A stretch of DNA of 64,000 nucleotides from Hyphomicrobium_A sp963724945 (GTDB lineage: Bacteria; Pseudomonadota; Alphaproteobacteria; Rhizobiales; Hyphomicrobiaceae). Position numbers and translations under genes: made by a program. This document shows positions 44,040 through 53,145 of this stretch, in pieces; the first letter of the stretch is position 1, and the number at the start of each line of letters is the position of its first letter. The stretch covers positions 620,001 through 684,000 of the forward strand of contig CAVRWL010000003.1 of NCBI GenBank assembly GCA_963724945.1, given 5' to 3'. The notes under the pieces are model-generated. The model was not told the origin of the DNA. It was given only the letters and a program-made list of their open reading frames with translations, and ran no database searches.

Positions 44040-44966
44040 ATGGCCATTCTCGTCGACAAGTCCACCAAGGTGATCTGCCAGGGCATCACCGGCAGCCAGG
44101 GCACCTTTCACACCAAGCAGGCGAAGGACTACGGGACTGCGATCGTCGGCGGCGTGACGCCCGGCAAGGGCGGGACGAAGCATCCCGATGCCGAGCTCGC
44201 CAACGTGCCGCTTTACGACACGGTGCTGGAGGCCAAGGCCGCGACCGGCGCCGACGCGACCGCCATCTACGTGCCGCCGCCATTCGCCGCCGACGCCATC
44301 CTCGAGGCGATCGATGCCGGCATAGCGCTGATCGTCGCCATCACCGAGGGCATCCCGGTCCTCGACATGGTCAAGGTGAAGCGCGCGCTCGACGGGTCAA
44401 AGTCGCGCCTCATCGGGCCCAATTGCCCCGGCGTGCTGACGCCCAACGCATGCAAGATCGGCATCATGCCGGGCAACATCTTCAAGGCTGGCCGCGTCGG
44501 CATCGTCTCGCGCTCTGGGACCTTGACCTATGAGGCGGTGAAGCAGACGACGGACGCAGGGCTGGGGCAGTCGACCGCGGTCGGCATCGGCGGCGATCCC
44601 GTCAAGGGCACGGAGTTCATCGACGTGCTCGAGCTGTTCCTCGCCGATCCGGAAACCGATTCGATCATCATGATCGGCGAGATCGGCGGCTCGGCCGAGG
44701 AGGACGCCGCCGAGTTCATCAAGAGCGAGAAAAAGCGCGGCCGCGCCAAGCCGATGGCCGGCTTCATCGCCGGCGTCACGGCGCCTCCGGGGCGGCGCAT
44801 GGGGCATGCGGGCGCCATCATCTCGGGCGGCAAGGGCAAGGCCGGCGACAAGCTCGACGCCATGCGCTCGGCCGGCATCGCCATTGCCGCGAGCCCGGCG
44901 GCGCTGGGGACGACGTTGATTGACGTCCTAAAAGGACAATCTCGGCATGCCAAAGTGGCCAAGTAG
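44040..44966 (+). CDS. sucD: Succinyl-CoA synthetase alpha subunit
   Basis: The 308-aa CoA-binding and phospho-histidine subunit. The N terminus AILVDKSTKVICQGITGSQG, the CoA-binding GTKHPDAELANVPLYDTV and the active-site histidine in GRRMGHAGAIISGGKGKAGD are intact. The ATG at 44040 is preferred over an upstream GTG-type start at 44010. Fits between sucC and sucA as in other Hyphomicrobiales. Confidence 0.96.
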   Translation: MAILVDKSTKVICQGITGSQGTFHTKQAKDYGTAIVGGVTPGKGGTKHPDAELANVPLYDTVLEAKAATGADATAIYVPPPFAADAILEAIDAGIALIVAITEGIPVLDMVKVKRALDGSKSRLIGPNCPGVLTPNACKIGIMPGNIFKAGRVGIVSRSGTLTYEAVKQTTDAGLGQSTAVGIGGDPVKGTEFIDVLELFLADPETDSIIMIGEIGGSAEEDAAEFIKSEKKRGRAKPMAGFIAGVTAPPGRRMGHAGAIISGGKGKAGDKLDAMRSAGIAIAASPAALGTTLIDVLKGQSRHAKVAK

Positions 44967-45080
44967 GCGTATGCTGCACCGCACACTATATTTCCATTAG
45001 GTCGAGCCTGAACCCGCAATTCCCCTCCGCTTGAAGGCTTGCACCGCAGCAATTATCTCGTTGAGACACGGACCCCTTCC

Positions 45081-48047
45081 ATGGCTCGCCAACCCCTCAA
45101 TGACCGTTTCTTGCGCACCTCCTTCCTGAGCGGTGCGAACGCCGCCTATGTCGAGGCGATGCAGACCGAGTACGAGCGCAACCCCGGCTCGGTCAGCGAC
45201 GAGTGGCGGCATTTCTTCGAGAGCTTGAACGAGGATCGCCAGATCGTCGGCGAGGAGAGCCGCGGTCCGACCTGGGGCGTGCCCGTCGAGCAGCTCGAGA
45301 GCAACGGCGAGCTCATCGCTGCGCTGACCGGCGACTACGGAGCGGCCGAGCGTAGCCTGCGCGACAACCTGCAGGCGCGCGCCCATTCGCTCGGCTTCGA
45401 GATGTCGCCGGCAGCCTCGCTGCGCGCGACGCAGGATTCGATCCGCGCGCTGATGCTGATCCGCGCCTACCGCGTCATGGGCCACCTCGCCGCCGACCTC
45501 GATCCCTTAGGGCTGGCCGACCGCAAGGTTCACCGCGAGTTGAAGCCGGAAACCTACGGCTTCACGGAAGCCGATCTCGATCGCCCCATCTTCATCGACA
45601 GGGTCTTGGGTCTCGAGACCGCGAGCATGCGCCAGATCCTGCGCATTCTGCGCCGCACCTACTGCCGGCACATCGGCGTGCAGTTCATGCACATCACGAG
45701 CCCGGCGCAGAAGGGCTGGATCCAGGATCGTATCGAGGGCGAGGAGAAGGACATCCGCTTCACGCCCGAAGGGCGCCGCGCGATCCTTTCCAAGCTCATC
45801 GAGACGGAGACGTTCGAGAAATTCTGCGACGTGAAGTACACCGGGACGAAGCGCTTCGGCATCGACGGGGCCGAGGCGATGGTGCCGGCGCTGGAGCAGA
45901 TCATCAAGCGCGGAGGCCAGCTCGGCGTCAAAGAGATCATCATGGGCATGGCCCACCGCGGCCGCCTCAACGTGCTCGCCAACGTGATGGCGAAGCCCTA
46001 CCGGGCGATCTTCAACGAGTTCAAGGGCGGATCGTTCAAGCCCGACGACGTGGAGGGCTCCGGCGACGTCAAGTATCACCTGGGCGCCTCCTCCGACCGT
46101 GCCTTCGACAACAACAACGTGCACCTGTCGCTCACCGCCAATCCCTCGCACCTGGAGATCGTCGATCCGGTCGTGCTGGGCAAAGTGCGCGCCAAGCAGG
46201 ACCAGCGCGGCTGCGCGCCGGGCGAGCGCACGCCTGTGCTGCCGCTTCTGATCCACGGCGATGCGGCGTTCGCGGGCCAGGGCGTCGTCGCGGAGTGCTT
46301 CGGTCTGTCGGGCCTCAAGGGCCACCGCACCGGCGGCGCCATCCATTTCATCATCAACAACCAGATCGGTTTCACCACGAACCCGCGCTATTCGCGCTCC
46401 TCGCCCTATTGCTCGGACGTGGCGCGCATGATCGAGGCGCCGATCTTCCATGTGAACGGCGATGATCCGGAGGCCGTCGTCCACGTCGCTAAGATCGCGA
46501 CCGAGTTTCGCCAGAAATTCCAGAAGCCGGTCGTCATCGACATGTTCTGCTACCGGCGCTACGGCCACAACGAGGCCGACGAGCCGATGTTCACGCAGCC
46601 GTTGATGTACAAGGCGATCAAGTCGCATCCGACCGTGATCGAGCTCTATTCCAAGCGGCTCGCCGAGGAGAACGTGGTCCCGGCGGAGGACGCCGATCGC
46701 ATCAAGAGCGGCTTTCGCGGCCAGCTCGAGGAAGAGTTCGCAACGGCCGACTCCTACAAGCCGAACAAGGCCGACTGGCTCGACGGACGCTGGTCGGGCA
46801 TGGGGTTTGCTGACGACGAGGCGCGCCGCGGCGTGACCGGCATCGACATCGAGCGGCTCAAGATCATCGGCCGGCGCATCACCTCGATCCCGCCGGATTT
46901 CCACGCCCACAAGGCGGTGCGCCGCTTGCTGGAGCGGCGCCGGCAGATGATCGATACGGGCGAGGGCATCGACTGGGCGATGGCGGAGCATCTGGCCTTC
47001 GGCGCGCTGCTCTCGGAAGGTTTTCCCGTGCGTCTGTCGGGCCAGGATTCAGAGCGCGGCACCTTCTCGCAGCGCCACGCGGTGCTGATCGATCAGGACA
47101 CCGAGCGCCGCTGGACGCCCCTAAAGCACGTCGCCAACGACCAGGCCCAATTCGAGGTCATCAACTCCATGCTCTCGGAGGAGGCCGTGCTCGGCTTCGA
47201 GTACGGCTACTCGCTCGCCGAGCCGAAGGCGCTCGTCATGTGGGAGGCGCAGTTCGGCGACTTCGCCAACGGGGCGCAGGTGGTGTTCGACCAGTTCATC
47301 TCCTCGGGCGAGCGCAAATGGCTCAGGATGTCGGGCCTCGTGTGCCTCTTGCCGCACGGCTACGAGGGCCAGGGGCCGGAGCACTCCTCGGCGCGGCTCG
47401 AGCGCTATCTGCAGCTGTGCGCGGAGGACAACTGGCAGGTGGCGAACTGCACTACGCCGGCCAACTACTTCCACATCCTGCGCCGGCAATTGCATCGCAA
47501 GTTCCGCAAGCCGCTGATCCTGATGACGCCGAAGTCGCTTCTGCGCCACAAGCTCGTGCATTCGCGGCTGGAGGAGATGGGGCCGGACACGACGTTCCAC
47601 CGCCTGTTGTGGGACGACGCCGAGCACAAGCCCGAGCAGAAGATCAAGCTCGTCTCCGACGACAAGATCAAGCGCGTGGTGCTCTGCACCGGCAAGGTCT
47701 ACTACGACATCTACGAGGCGCGCGAGGAGGCCGGCATCGACGATACCTACATCCTGCGTGTCGAGCAGCTCTATCCGTTCCCGGCCCGCGCGCTGATGCA
47801 CGAGCTCTCCCGCTTCAAGCAAGCCGATATCGTGTGGTGCCAGGAGGAGCCCAAGAACATGGGCGCCTGGAGCTTCATCGAGCCCAATCTCGGGTGGGTG
47901 CTGGAGCGGATCGAAGCCCGCGTGCGGCGCCCCGATTACGCCGGGCGTCCGGCGTCGGCTTCGACGGCGACGGGGCAATTGTCGAAGCACGTGCACGAGC
48001 AAAAGGCGCTAGTGATTGAGGCGTTGACGGGCAAAGGAGCCCCCTGA
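45081..48047 (+). CDS. sucA: 2-oxoglutarate dehydrogenase E1 component
   Basis: The thiamine-diphosphate-dependent decarboxylase of the 2-oxoglutarate dehydrogenase complex, 988 aa. The N-terminal LSGANAAYVEAMQTEYERNP, the substrate region GMAHRGRLNVLANVM, the thiamine-binding GDAAFAGQGVVAEC and RRYGHNEADEPMFTQP, and the C-terminal VWCQEEPKNMGAW are intact. The ATG at 45081 gives the family N terminus; the frame extends 14 codons further up. It is followed by sucB after 76 bases. Confidence 0.97.
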   Translation: MARQPLNDRFLRTSFLSGANAAYVEAMQTEYERNPGSVSDEWRHFFESLNEDRQIVGEESRGPTWGVPVEQLESNGELIAALTGDYGAAERSLRDNLQARAHSLGFEMSPAASLRATQDSIRALMLIRAYRVMGHLAADLDPLGLADRKVHRELKPETYGFTEADLDRPIFIDRVLGLETASMRQILRILRRTYCRHIGVQFMHITSPAQKGWIQDRIEGEEKDIRFTPEGRRAILSKLIETETFEKFCDVKYTGTKRFGIDGAEAMVPALEQIIKRGGQLGVKEIIMGMAHRGRLNVLANVMAKPYRAIFNEFKGGSFKPDDVEGSGDVKYHLGASSDRAFDNNNVHLSLTANPSHLEIVDPVVLGKVRAKQDQRGCAPGERTPVLPLLIHGDAAFAGQGVVAECFGLSGLKGHRTGGAIHFIINNQIGFTTNPRYSRSSPYCSDVARMIEAPIFHVNGDDPEAVVHVAKIATEFRQKFQKPVVIDMFCYRRYGHNEADEPMFTQPLMYKAIKSHPTVIELYSKRLAEENVVPAEDADRIKSGFRGQLEEEFATADSYKPNKADWLDGRWSGMGFADDEARRGVTGIDIERLKIIGRRITSIPPDFHAHKAVRRLLERRRQMIDTGEGIDWAMAEHLAFGALLSEGFPVRLSGQDSERGTFSQRHAVLIDQDTERRWTPLKHVANDQAQFEVINSMLSEEAVLGFEYGYSLAEPKALVMWEAQFGDFANGAQVVFDQFISSGERKWLRMSGLVCLLPHGYEGQGPEHSSARLERYLQLCAEDNWQVANCTTPANYFHILRRQLHRKFRKPLILMTPKSLLRHKLVHSRLEEMGPDTTFHRLLWDDAEHKPEQKIKLVSDDKIKRVVLCTGKVYYDIYEAREEAGIDDTYILRVEQLYPFPARALMHELSRFKQADIVWCQEEPKNMGAWSFIEPNLGWVLERIEARVRRPDYAGRPASASTATGQLSKHVHEQKALVIEALTGKGAP

Positions 48048-48123
48048 GCCGCAGGCAGCGGGCGCCAGCGCGTAAGCGCTTCCGGCGCGATTTGGCGATC
48101 TTCAGGGGCGAGGCGAGGACGAG

Positions 48124-49377
48124 ATGGCGACCGAAATTCGCGTACCGGCTCTGGGCGAGAGCGTGACCGAGGCGATCGTCGGAAAGTGGTTCAAGAGCGC
48201 CGGCGACAAGGTCGAGGTGGACGAGCCTCTCGTCGAGCTCGAGACCGACAAGGTCACGGTGGAGGTCCCTGCTCCCGTCGCCGGCGTGCTGGGCGAGATC
48301 AAGGTGGCGGAAGGGGCGACCGTTGCCGTCGGCGCGGTGCTCGGCGCCATCAGCAACGGCGCGGGGGCAGCATCTGCCAAGCCGGCTGCTAAACCCGCGC
48401 CTGCCCCGGCCGCGCAGGCCGCCGCTGCGGCTCCGGTAGCGGCCAAGAGCGAGATGCCGCCGAGCCCGGCGGCGCGCAAGAAGCTCGCCGAGGCCGGGCT
48501 CGATGCCGAGCAGATCGCAGGCTCGGGCAAGCGTGGGCAAGTCCTGAAGGAGGACGTTCCGGCGCCGTCTGAGAAGAAGGCCGAGGAGCCCACTCCCGCC
48601 GCGGTGCCCGCGAAAGTCTCAGCGCCGCTGCCCGTTCCCGCGCAGAGCCTGCGGCTGCCCTCGGTCGCCAACGATGCCGCGCGCGAGCAGCGCGTGCGCA
48701 TGACCAAGCTGCGCCAGACGATCGCGCAGCGCCTGAAGGATGCGCAGAACACCGCCGCGATGCTGACGACATTCAACGACGTCGACATGAGCGCGGTGAT
48801 GAAGCTCAGGTCCGAGTACAAGGAGCTGTTCGAGAAGCGCCACGGCGTGAAGCTCGGCTTCATGGGCTTCTTCGTGAAGGCGTGCCTGCAGGCCTTGAAG
48901 GAGATCCCCGCCGTCAACGCCGAGATCGACGGCAACGAGATTATCTACAAGAACTACTACCACATCGGCGTCGCGGTCGGCACCGAGCGCGGCCTCGTCG
49001 TCCCCGTGGTGCGCGAGGCCGACCGCATGAGCCTCGCCGAGATCGAGGCGCAGATCACCGATTACGGCAAGCGCGCGCGCGAGGGAAAGCTCGGAATTGA
49101 GGATATGCAGGGCGGCACCTTCACCATCACCAACGGCGGCGTCTACGGCTCGCTGATGTCGACGCCGATCCTCAACGCGCCGCAGTCGGGCATCCTCGGC
49201 ATGCACCGCATCGAGGAGCGCGCGGTGGTGCGCGACGGCCAGGTGGTGGCGCGCCCCATGATGTACCTGGCCTTGAGCTACGACCACCGCATTGTCGACG
49301 GCAAGGAGGCGGTCGCCTTCCTCGTGCGCGTCAAGGAGTGTCTCGAGGACCCGCAACGGTTTATTCTGGAGCTCTAG
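48124..49377 (+). CDS. sucB: Dihydrolipoyl succinyltransferase (2-oxoglutarate dehydrogenase E2)
   Basis: A 417-aa core subunit. One lipoyl domain with the lipoylated lysine in VELETDKVTVEVPAP, an Ala/Pro-rich linker, a peripheral-subunit binding domain (PSPAARKKLAEAGLDAEQI) and the catalytic domain with the active-site YDHRIVDGKEAV. The GFMGFFVKACLQALKEIPAV segment is typical of the succinyl-specific enzyme. Immediately downstream of sucA. Confidence 0.96.
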   Translation: MATEIRVPALGESVTEAIVGKWFKSAGDKVEVDEPLVELETDKVTVEVPAPVAGVLGEIKVAEGATVAVGAVLGAISNGAGAASAKPAAKPAPAPAAQAAAAAPVAAKSEMPPSPAARKKLAEAGLDAEQIAGSGKRGQVLKEDVPAPSEKKAEEPTPAAVPAKVSAPLPVPAQSLRLPSVANDAAREQRVRMTKLRQTIAQRLKDAQNTAAMLTTFNDVDMSAVMKLRSEYKELFEKRHGVKLGFMGFFVKACLQALKEIPAVNAEIDGNEIIYKNYYHIGVAVGTERGLVVPVVREADRMSLAEIEAQITDYGKRAREGKLGIEDMQGGTFTITNGGVYGSLMSTPILNAPQSGILGMHRIEERAVVRDGQVVARPMMYLALSYDHRIVDGKEAVAFLVRVKECLEDPQRFILEL

Positions 49378-49408
49378 AAGGCCCAGGGGGGCCGGGGGAG
49401 CTCAGGGA

Positions 49409-49843
49409 ATGGCGGAAGCATCAAATTCGGCGGTGATCGAGGTTTATCTCACGGTGAGCAATGGTCTCGAGGCCATCGCGTTCTACAAAAAGGCGTTCGG
49501 GGCGCAGGTCGTGTACCAGGAGCTGACCGAGGACAAGACGAAGGTCATGCACGCGGCACTGGCGGCGTTCGGCGGCCATTTCATGCTGTCGGACTATTTT
49601 CCCGAGTACATCAAGGATGTGGCGCCGCGCACCTCCGAGGGGCAGCCGAGCATCGCCATCCAGATCAACTTGAACACCCCCTTGGAGGTCGACGGCGCGA
49701 TCGCGCGCGCGCAAGGCGCCGGCGCCACCGTCACCATGCCGGCGACCGACACGTTCTGGGTCATGCGCTACGGCCGGCTGAAGGATCCCTTCGGCTACGT
49801 GTGGGCGTTCGGCGCGCCGCTGCCGCTCATCAACCACCGGTGA
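49409..49843 (+). CDS. VOC family protein (PhnB-like) between sucB and lpdA
   Basis: A 144-aa glyoxalase-fold protein. VYLTVSNGLEAIAFYKKAFGA is the PhnB-like N terminus and the C terminus RYGRLKDPFGYVWAFGAPLP carries the usual DPFGYVW motif. Such proteins are of unknown substrate (3-demethylubiquinone methyltransferase-like annotations are unreliable). ATG 49409 has GGGAA upstream. It overlaps or abuts lpdA (12-base gap), so it is part of the TCA transcription unit, which is unusual. Confidence 0.85.
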   Translation: MAEASNSAVIEVYLTVSNGLEAIAFYKKAFGAQVVYQELTEDKTKVMHAALAAFGGHFMLSDYFPEYIKDVAPRTSEGQPSIAIQINLNTPLEVDGAIARAQGAGATVTMPATDTFWVMRYGRLKDPFGYVWAFGAPLPLINHR

Positions 49844-49854
49844 AGGGAAATAGA

Positions 49855-51255
49855 TTGAGCGCCTATGATCTCATCGTTATCGGCACCGGCCCCGGCGGCT
49901 ACGTGTGCGCGATCCGCGCCAGCCAGCTGGGGCTCAAGGTCGCCGTCGTCGAGAAGCGGGCGACGCACGGGGGCACGTGCCTCAACGTCGGCTGCATCCC
50001 TTCGAAGGCGCTGCTGCACGCTTCCGAGCTCTACGAGGAGGCCAAGCATGCGCTCGGCGACATGGGGATCGAGGTGACGCCGAAGCTCGACCTCAAGAAG
50101 ATGATGGCGTTCAAGGACGAGGGCGTGAAAGGCAACGTCGACGGCGTCGCGTTCCTCTTGCGCAAGCACAAGATCGATCATTTTCACGGCTCAGGCCGCA
50201 TCGCGGGGCCGGGCAAGGTCGAGGTCGCCTTCGTGAACGGGGAGAAGCAGGGCGTCGAGGGCAAGGCGATCGTCATCGCCACGGGCTCCGACGTCGCGCA
50301 GCTTCCGGGCGTCGAGATCGACGAGAAGACGATCGTCTCCTCCACCGGCGCGCTTTCGCTCGCCAAGGTGCCGAAGCGCCTTCTGGTCGTCGGCGCCGGC
50401 GTCATCGGGCTCGAGCTCGGCTCGGTCTGGCGCCGGCTCGGCTCAGACGTCACGGTCGTCGAGTTCCTCGACCGCATCCTGCCGGGGCTCGACGCCGAGG
50501 TCGCCCGCCAGATGCAGAAGATACTGACCAAGCAGGGCATGAGCTTCAAGCTCGGGCACAAGGTCACGGGGATCGCGAAAGCGGGCGGCGCGCACAAGGT
50601 GGCCGTCGAGCCCGTCAAGGGCGGTGCGCCCGAGACGCTCGAGACCGACGTGGTGCTCGTCGCCATCGGCCGCGTGCCGCACACGAATGGTCTCGGTCTC
50701 GCGGAGGCGGGCGTGGCGCAGGACAACCGCGGGCGCGTGATCGTCGATGCGCACTTTGCTACGAACGTCGCCGGCATCTACGCCATCGGCGACGTGATTG
50801 CCGGGCCGATGCTGGCGCACAAGGCGGAGGACGAGGGCATCGCGGTGGCAGAGATCCTCGCCGGCCAGGCCGGCCACGTGAACTACGACGTGATCCCCAA
50901 CGTGATCTACACGTTCCCGGAGGTGGCGAGCGTCGGCAAGTCGGAGGAGGAGCTAAAGGCGGCCGGCATCGCCTACAAGAGCGGCAAGTTCCCCTTCACC
51001 GCCAACGGGCGCGCCAAGGCGAACAAGCAGACCGACGGCTTCGTCAAGATCCTCGCCGATGCCGCGACCGACCGCGTGCTCGGCGTGCACATCATCTCCG
51101 CCAACGCCAGCGAGATGATCGCGGAGGCGGCCGTGCTCATGGAGTTCGGCGGCTCGGCGGAGGACTTGGCGCGCACCACGCACGCGCATCCGACGCTGAC
51201 CGAGGCGGTGAAGGAAGCCGCGATGGCCGTCGACAAGCGCGCGATCCATATGTGA
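49855..51255 (+). CDS. lpdA: Dihydrolipoyl dehydrogenase
   Basis: The E3 flavoprotein that reoxidises lipoamide for 2-oxo acid dehydrogenases, 466 aa. FAD-binding YDLIVIGTGPGGYVCAIRAS, the redox disulfide in GTCLNVGCIPSKALLH, NAD-binding LVVGAGVIGLELGSVW and the C-terminal catalytic pair THAHPTLTEAVKEA are intact. I choose the TTG at 49855 because AAGGGA lies six bases upstream and it gives the family N terminus; the GTG at 49840 overlapping the VOC stop is the alternative. It ends the mdh-lpdA block. Confidence 0.95.
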   Translation: MSAYDLIVIGTGPGGYVCAIRASQLGLKVAVVEKRATHGGTCLNVGCIPSKALLHASELYEEAKHALGDMGIEVTPKLDLKKMMAFKDEGVKGNVDGVAFLLRKHKIDHFHGSGRIAGPGKVEVAFVNGEKQGVEGKAIVIATGSDVAQLPGVEIDEKTIVSSTGALSLAKVPKRLLVVGAGVIGLELGSVWRRLGSDVTVVEFLDRILPGLDAEVARQMQKILTKQGMSFKLGHKVTGIAKAGGAHKVAVEPVKGGAPETLETDVVLVAIGRVPHTNGLGLAEAGVAQDNRGRVIVDAHFATNVAGIYAIGDVIAGPMLAHKAEDEGIAVAEILAGQAGHVNYDVIPNVIYTFPEVASVGKSEEELKAAGIAYKSGKFPFTANGRAKANKQTDGFVKILADAATDRVLGVHIISANASEMIAEAAVLMEFGGSAEDLARTTHAHPTLTEAVKEAAMAVDKRAIHM

Positions 51256-51344
51256 GCGAATAACCCCTCACCCGCCACTCACGCTGCGCAACAGCGCCAA
51301 CGATGCGTTCTGTCTCTGGCGTTCCCATCGCCGTCTCGCCATGA

Positions 51345-51548
51345 ATACTCCGGAAGAATGTCCGCGGCGAGCTTGGGCACCATCACCACATTGCAGGGCC
51401 GTACTTGCTCCGCTACGCGCAAGAGGCGGCATGGCGCGAGGACAACAGGCGCTTATCCAATCGCGAGCAGGTCGAGCGGGTGGCAACGCTCGCGCTTGGC
51501 CGCAAGCCGTCAGTGGATTTCGCCGGTTACTGGCAGCGACACCGATAG
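51345..51548 (+). pseudogene. C-terminal remnant of a transposase (ISXO2/IS1595-like)
   Basis: One frame from 51345 to a TAG at 51546-51548 reads ...RGELGHHHHIAGPYLLRYAQ, then EAAWREDNRRLSNREQV and SVDFAGYWQRH, which looks like the end of a DDE transposase of the ISXO2-like (IS1595) group. There is no start and the upstream catalytic part is missing, with an in-frame TGA at 51342. It is the trace of an insertion sequence that was partly deleted, next to the toxin-antitoxin pair. Confidence 0.65.
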
Positions 51549-51589
51549 TCCAATACTGGACAATATCGCAATTTTGTGCGATATTGGAC
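51548..51589. promoter_or_regulatory. Operator candidate for the Xre/RES module
   Basis: CAATATCGCA (51561-51570) and TGCGATATTG (51577-51586) form a perfect 10-bp inverted repeat, and GTCCAATA (51548-51555) pairs with TATTGGAC (51582-51589). These lie 21-62 bases before the antitoxin start, so they fit autorepression by the antitoxin. Confidence 0.65.
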
Positions 51590-51609
51590 TTACCGCATTG
51601 GAGGAAGTC

Positions 51610-52086
51610 ATGCACAAGCTGCGAAAACGACAGGGGGTGCCAAGATTGCGAGAGCAGCCCATGCGCTCTCGGGGAGACGGCACGACCGTAAGGCGTGTGA
51701 AGACTTTCAAGGCGCCAACGCCGCCCGACCACAACACCATGGCTGTCGGAATGCGTGCGTTTTTCACAATCGTGAAAAAATGGGGGCTTTTGCCGGAAGA
51801 GGAGCGCACTCTGCTCGGTCTGCCGGGTCGGTCAACATACTATGGGTGGAAAAGAGGCGACGTAGGTGATGTGGTGCATGGAATGGATTTGGCGACACGG
51901 ATCAGTCTTATCCTCGGCATCTTCAAGAACCTGGAAACGATCTATGAGGAGCCAGACTTAGCGGACGCATGGATCAAGAGGCCCAACGATGCCTTCAATG
52001 GACAATCCGCACTTGATCGAATGCTCGCCGGGCAGATCACCGACTTGGTCGAGGTGAGGCACTATCTGGATAGCGTCGTAAGTTAG
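51610..52086 (+). CDS. Xre/MbcA/ParS-type antitoxin of a RES-Xre module
   Basis: A 158-aa antitoxin. The N-terminal part (residues about 45-85, AFFTIVKKWGLLPEEERTLLG) is the Xre-like helix-turn-helix found in these antitoxins, followed by STYYGWKRGD. The C-terminal DUF2384 toxin-binding region runs from SLILGIFKNLETIYEEPDLA through AWIKRPNDAFNGQSALDRML to the tail DLVEVRHYLDSVVS, which plugs the toxin active site. The ATG at 51610 has GGAGG five bases upstream. The toxin gene follows after three bases. Lower GC than the neighbouring TCA genes supports acquisition by transfer. Confidence 0.9.
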   Translation: MHKLRKRQGVPRLREQPMRSRGDGTTVRRVKTFKAPTPPDHNTMAVGMRAFFTIVKKWGLLPEEERTLLGLPGRSTYYGWKRGDVGDVVHGMDLATRISLILGIFKNLETIYEEPDLADAWIKRPNDAFNGQSALDRMLAGQITDLVEVRHYLDSVVS

Positions 52087-52089
52087 AAC

Positions 52090-52827
52090 GTGGCTAAGCA
52101 CCCAGACTTATTCTTTGACCGCGCAGCGCTTGAGAAAGTCGCCAAGAGCCGGATTCGCTGGAGGACAACCTATCGTCTGCAATCGGCGCGGCATCCGCCA
52201 ATCGCGTATTTCGAGCGTATCGCCGACGCCGAGGATCGCCCCGTCCTTGATGATTTGGAGAAACTTACAAATCGTGCGGCAAGACAGACCGCTGACAAGA
52301 TCAAACTCATACCGGCGTCAAAGCGGGTCTTTGGTCCTGGCGCCTCTGGGATCATGGGTCCATTTATATTCATGAGCAAAGAGAATGGTACGCGATTCAG
52401 CGACGGCTCTTATGGCGTGTATTACGCTGGCCGCAAGCTCGAAACGGCGTTGCGAGAGGTTGCCTATCATCGGGCTCGATTCCATGTCAGGACCAAAGAT
52501 CGAGCGACAAGAACCGCGTTCAAAGTGATCTCCGCTAGCGTTACGGCGACACTGCACGATCTTCGTAAAGGAGAATGGAACCAGCTTCTCGACCCGGACC
52601 CAGCTCGGTACGGAGTGCCCCAAGCATTCGGCGCTCAGCTTAAAGAGGCCAAGAGCAATGGCATCGTTTATCCAAGCGTCCGCCACCCGGGCGGGGAATG
52701 TATAGGTGCGTTCTGGCCCAATGTGTTGTCAAAGTTCGCAGAGGGGAACCGGATCGCGCTGCAATGGGATGGCCGGAAGATTACGCAGTGGTTCGATTAT
52801 GAAACAGGCGAATGGGCGGACTTCTGA
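52090..52827 (+). CDS. RES-domain toxin (NAD-degrading)
   Basis: A 245-aa RES toxin; the family depletes or phosphorolyses NAD+ to arrest growth. The RES residues are visible as the Arg in TTYRLQSA or FSDGSYGVYYAGRKLETALR, the Glu in REVAYHRARF and the Ser in YPSVRHPGGECI. The start is GTG at 52090, three bases after the antitoxin stop. Its length is on the long side for RES proteins (mostly 150-230 aa), with an extra N-terminal region of about 100 residues. Confidence 0.9.
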   Translation: MAKHPDLFFDRAALEKVAKSRIRWRTTYRLQSARHPPIAYFERIADAEDRPVLDDLEKLTNRAARQTADKIKLIPASKRVFGPGASGIMGPFIFMSKENGTRFSDGSYGVYYAGRKLETALREVAYHRARFHVRTKDRATRTAFKVISASVTATLHDLRKGEWNQLLDPDPARYGVPQAFGAQLKEAKSNGIVYPSVRHPGGECIGAFWPNVLSKFAEGNRIALQWDGRKITQWFDYETGEWADF

Positions 52828-52830
52828 ACC

Positions 52831-53145
52831 TCAAGGAAGGCGCCACTTCGCCTCACTTCGCTCACCGATCTTCTCCACCTTCCCCCGCCGCTCCAGATAG
52901 TCGAGATTGCTCCGCACCTTGACGCGCAAGGCGTTGTGCGCGTCCTTGGTGAGCCCGCACTTAGCGATAATGGTGGCGACGATCTGGGGCGGTGTCAGCG
53001 GCTTGCCATCCGCCTCGCGAATCGTATCGAGGATCAGGCGCCCCAACTCTCCATGCCGGAACAGGTTGACGTGCTTGACGATGGGCTTGGTGGGATCGCC
53101 TAGATTGGGAAGGACGGGCAGGAGCGGCTCGGCGGCCGCACGCAT
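52831..53145 (-). CDS. Small winged-helix-like protein, function unknown
   Basis: A 104-aa protein, convergent with the RES toxin gene. The segment HGELGRLILDTIREADGKPL followed by TPPQIVATIIAKCGLTKDA and VRSNLDYLERRGKVEKIG is the pattern of a winged helix-turn-helix (helix, helix, recognition helix, wing), so DNA binding is plausible. I know no named family. The ATG at 53145 lacks a strong ribosome site. It may belong to the same acquired island as the toxin-antitoxin pair. Confidence 0.6.
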   Translation of the reverse strand: MRAAAEPLLPVLPNLGDPTKPIVKHVNLFRHGELGRLILDTIREADGKPLTPPQIVATIIAKCGLTKDAHNALRVKVRSNLDYLERRGKVEKIGERSEAKWRLP

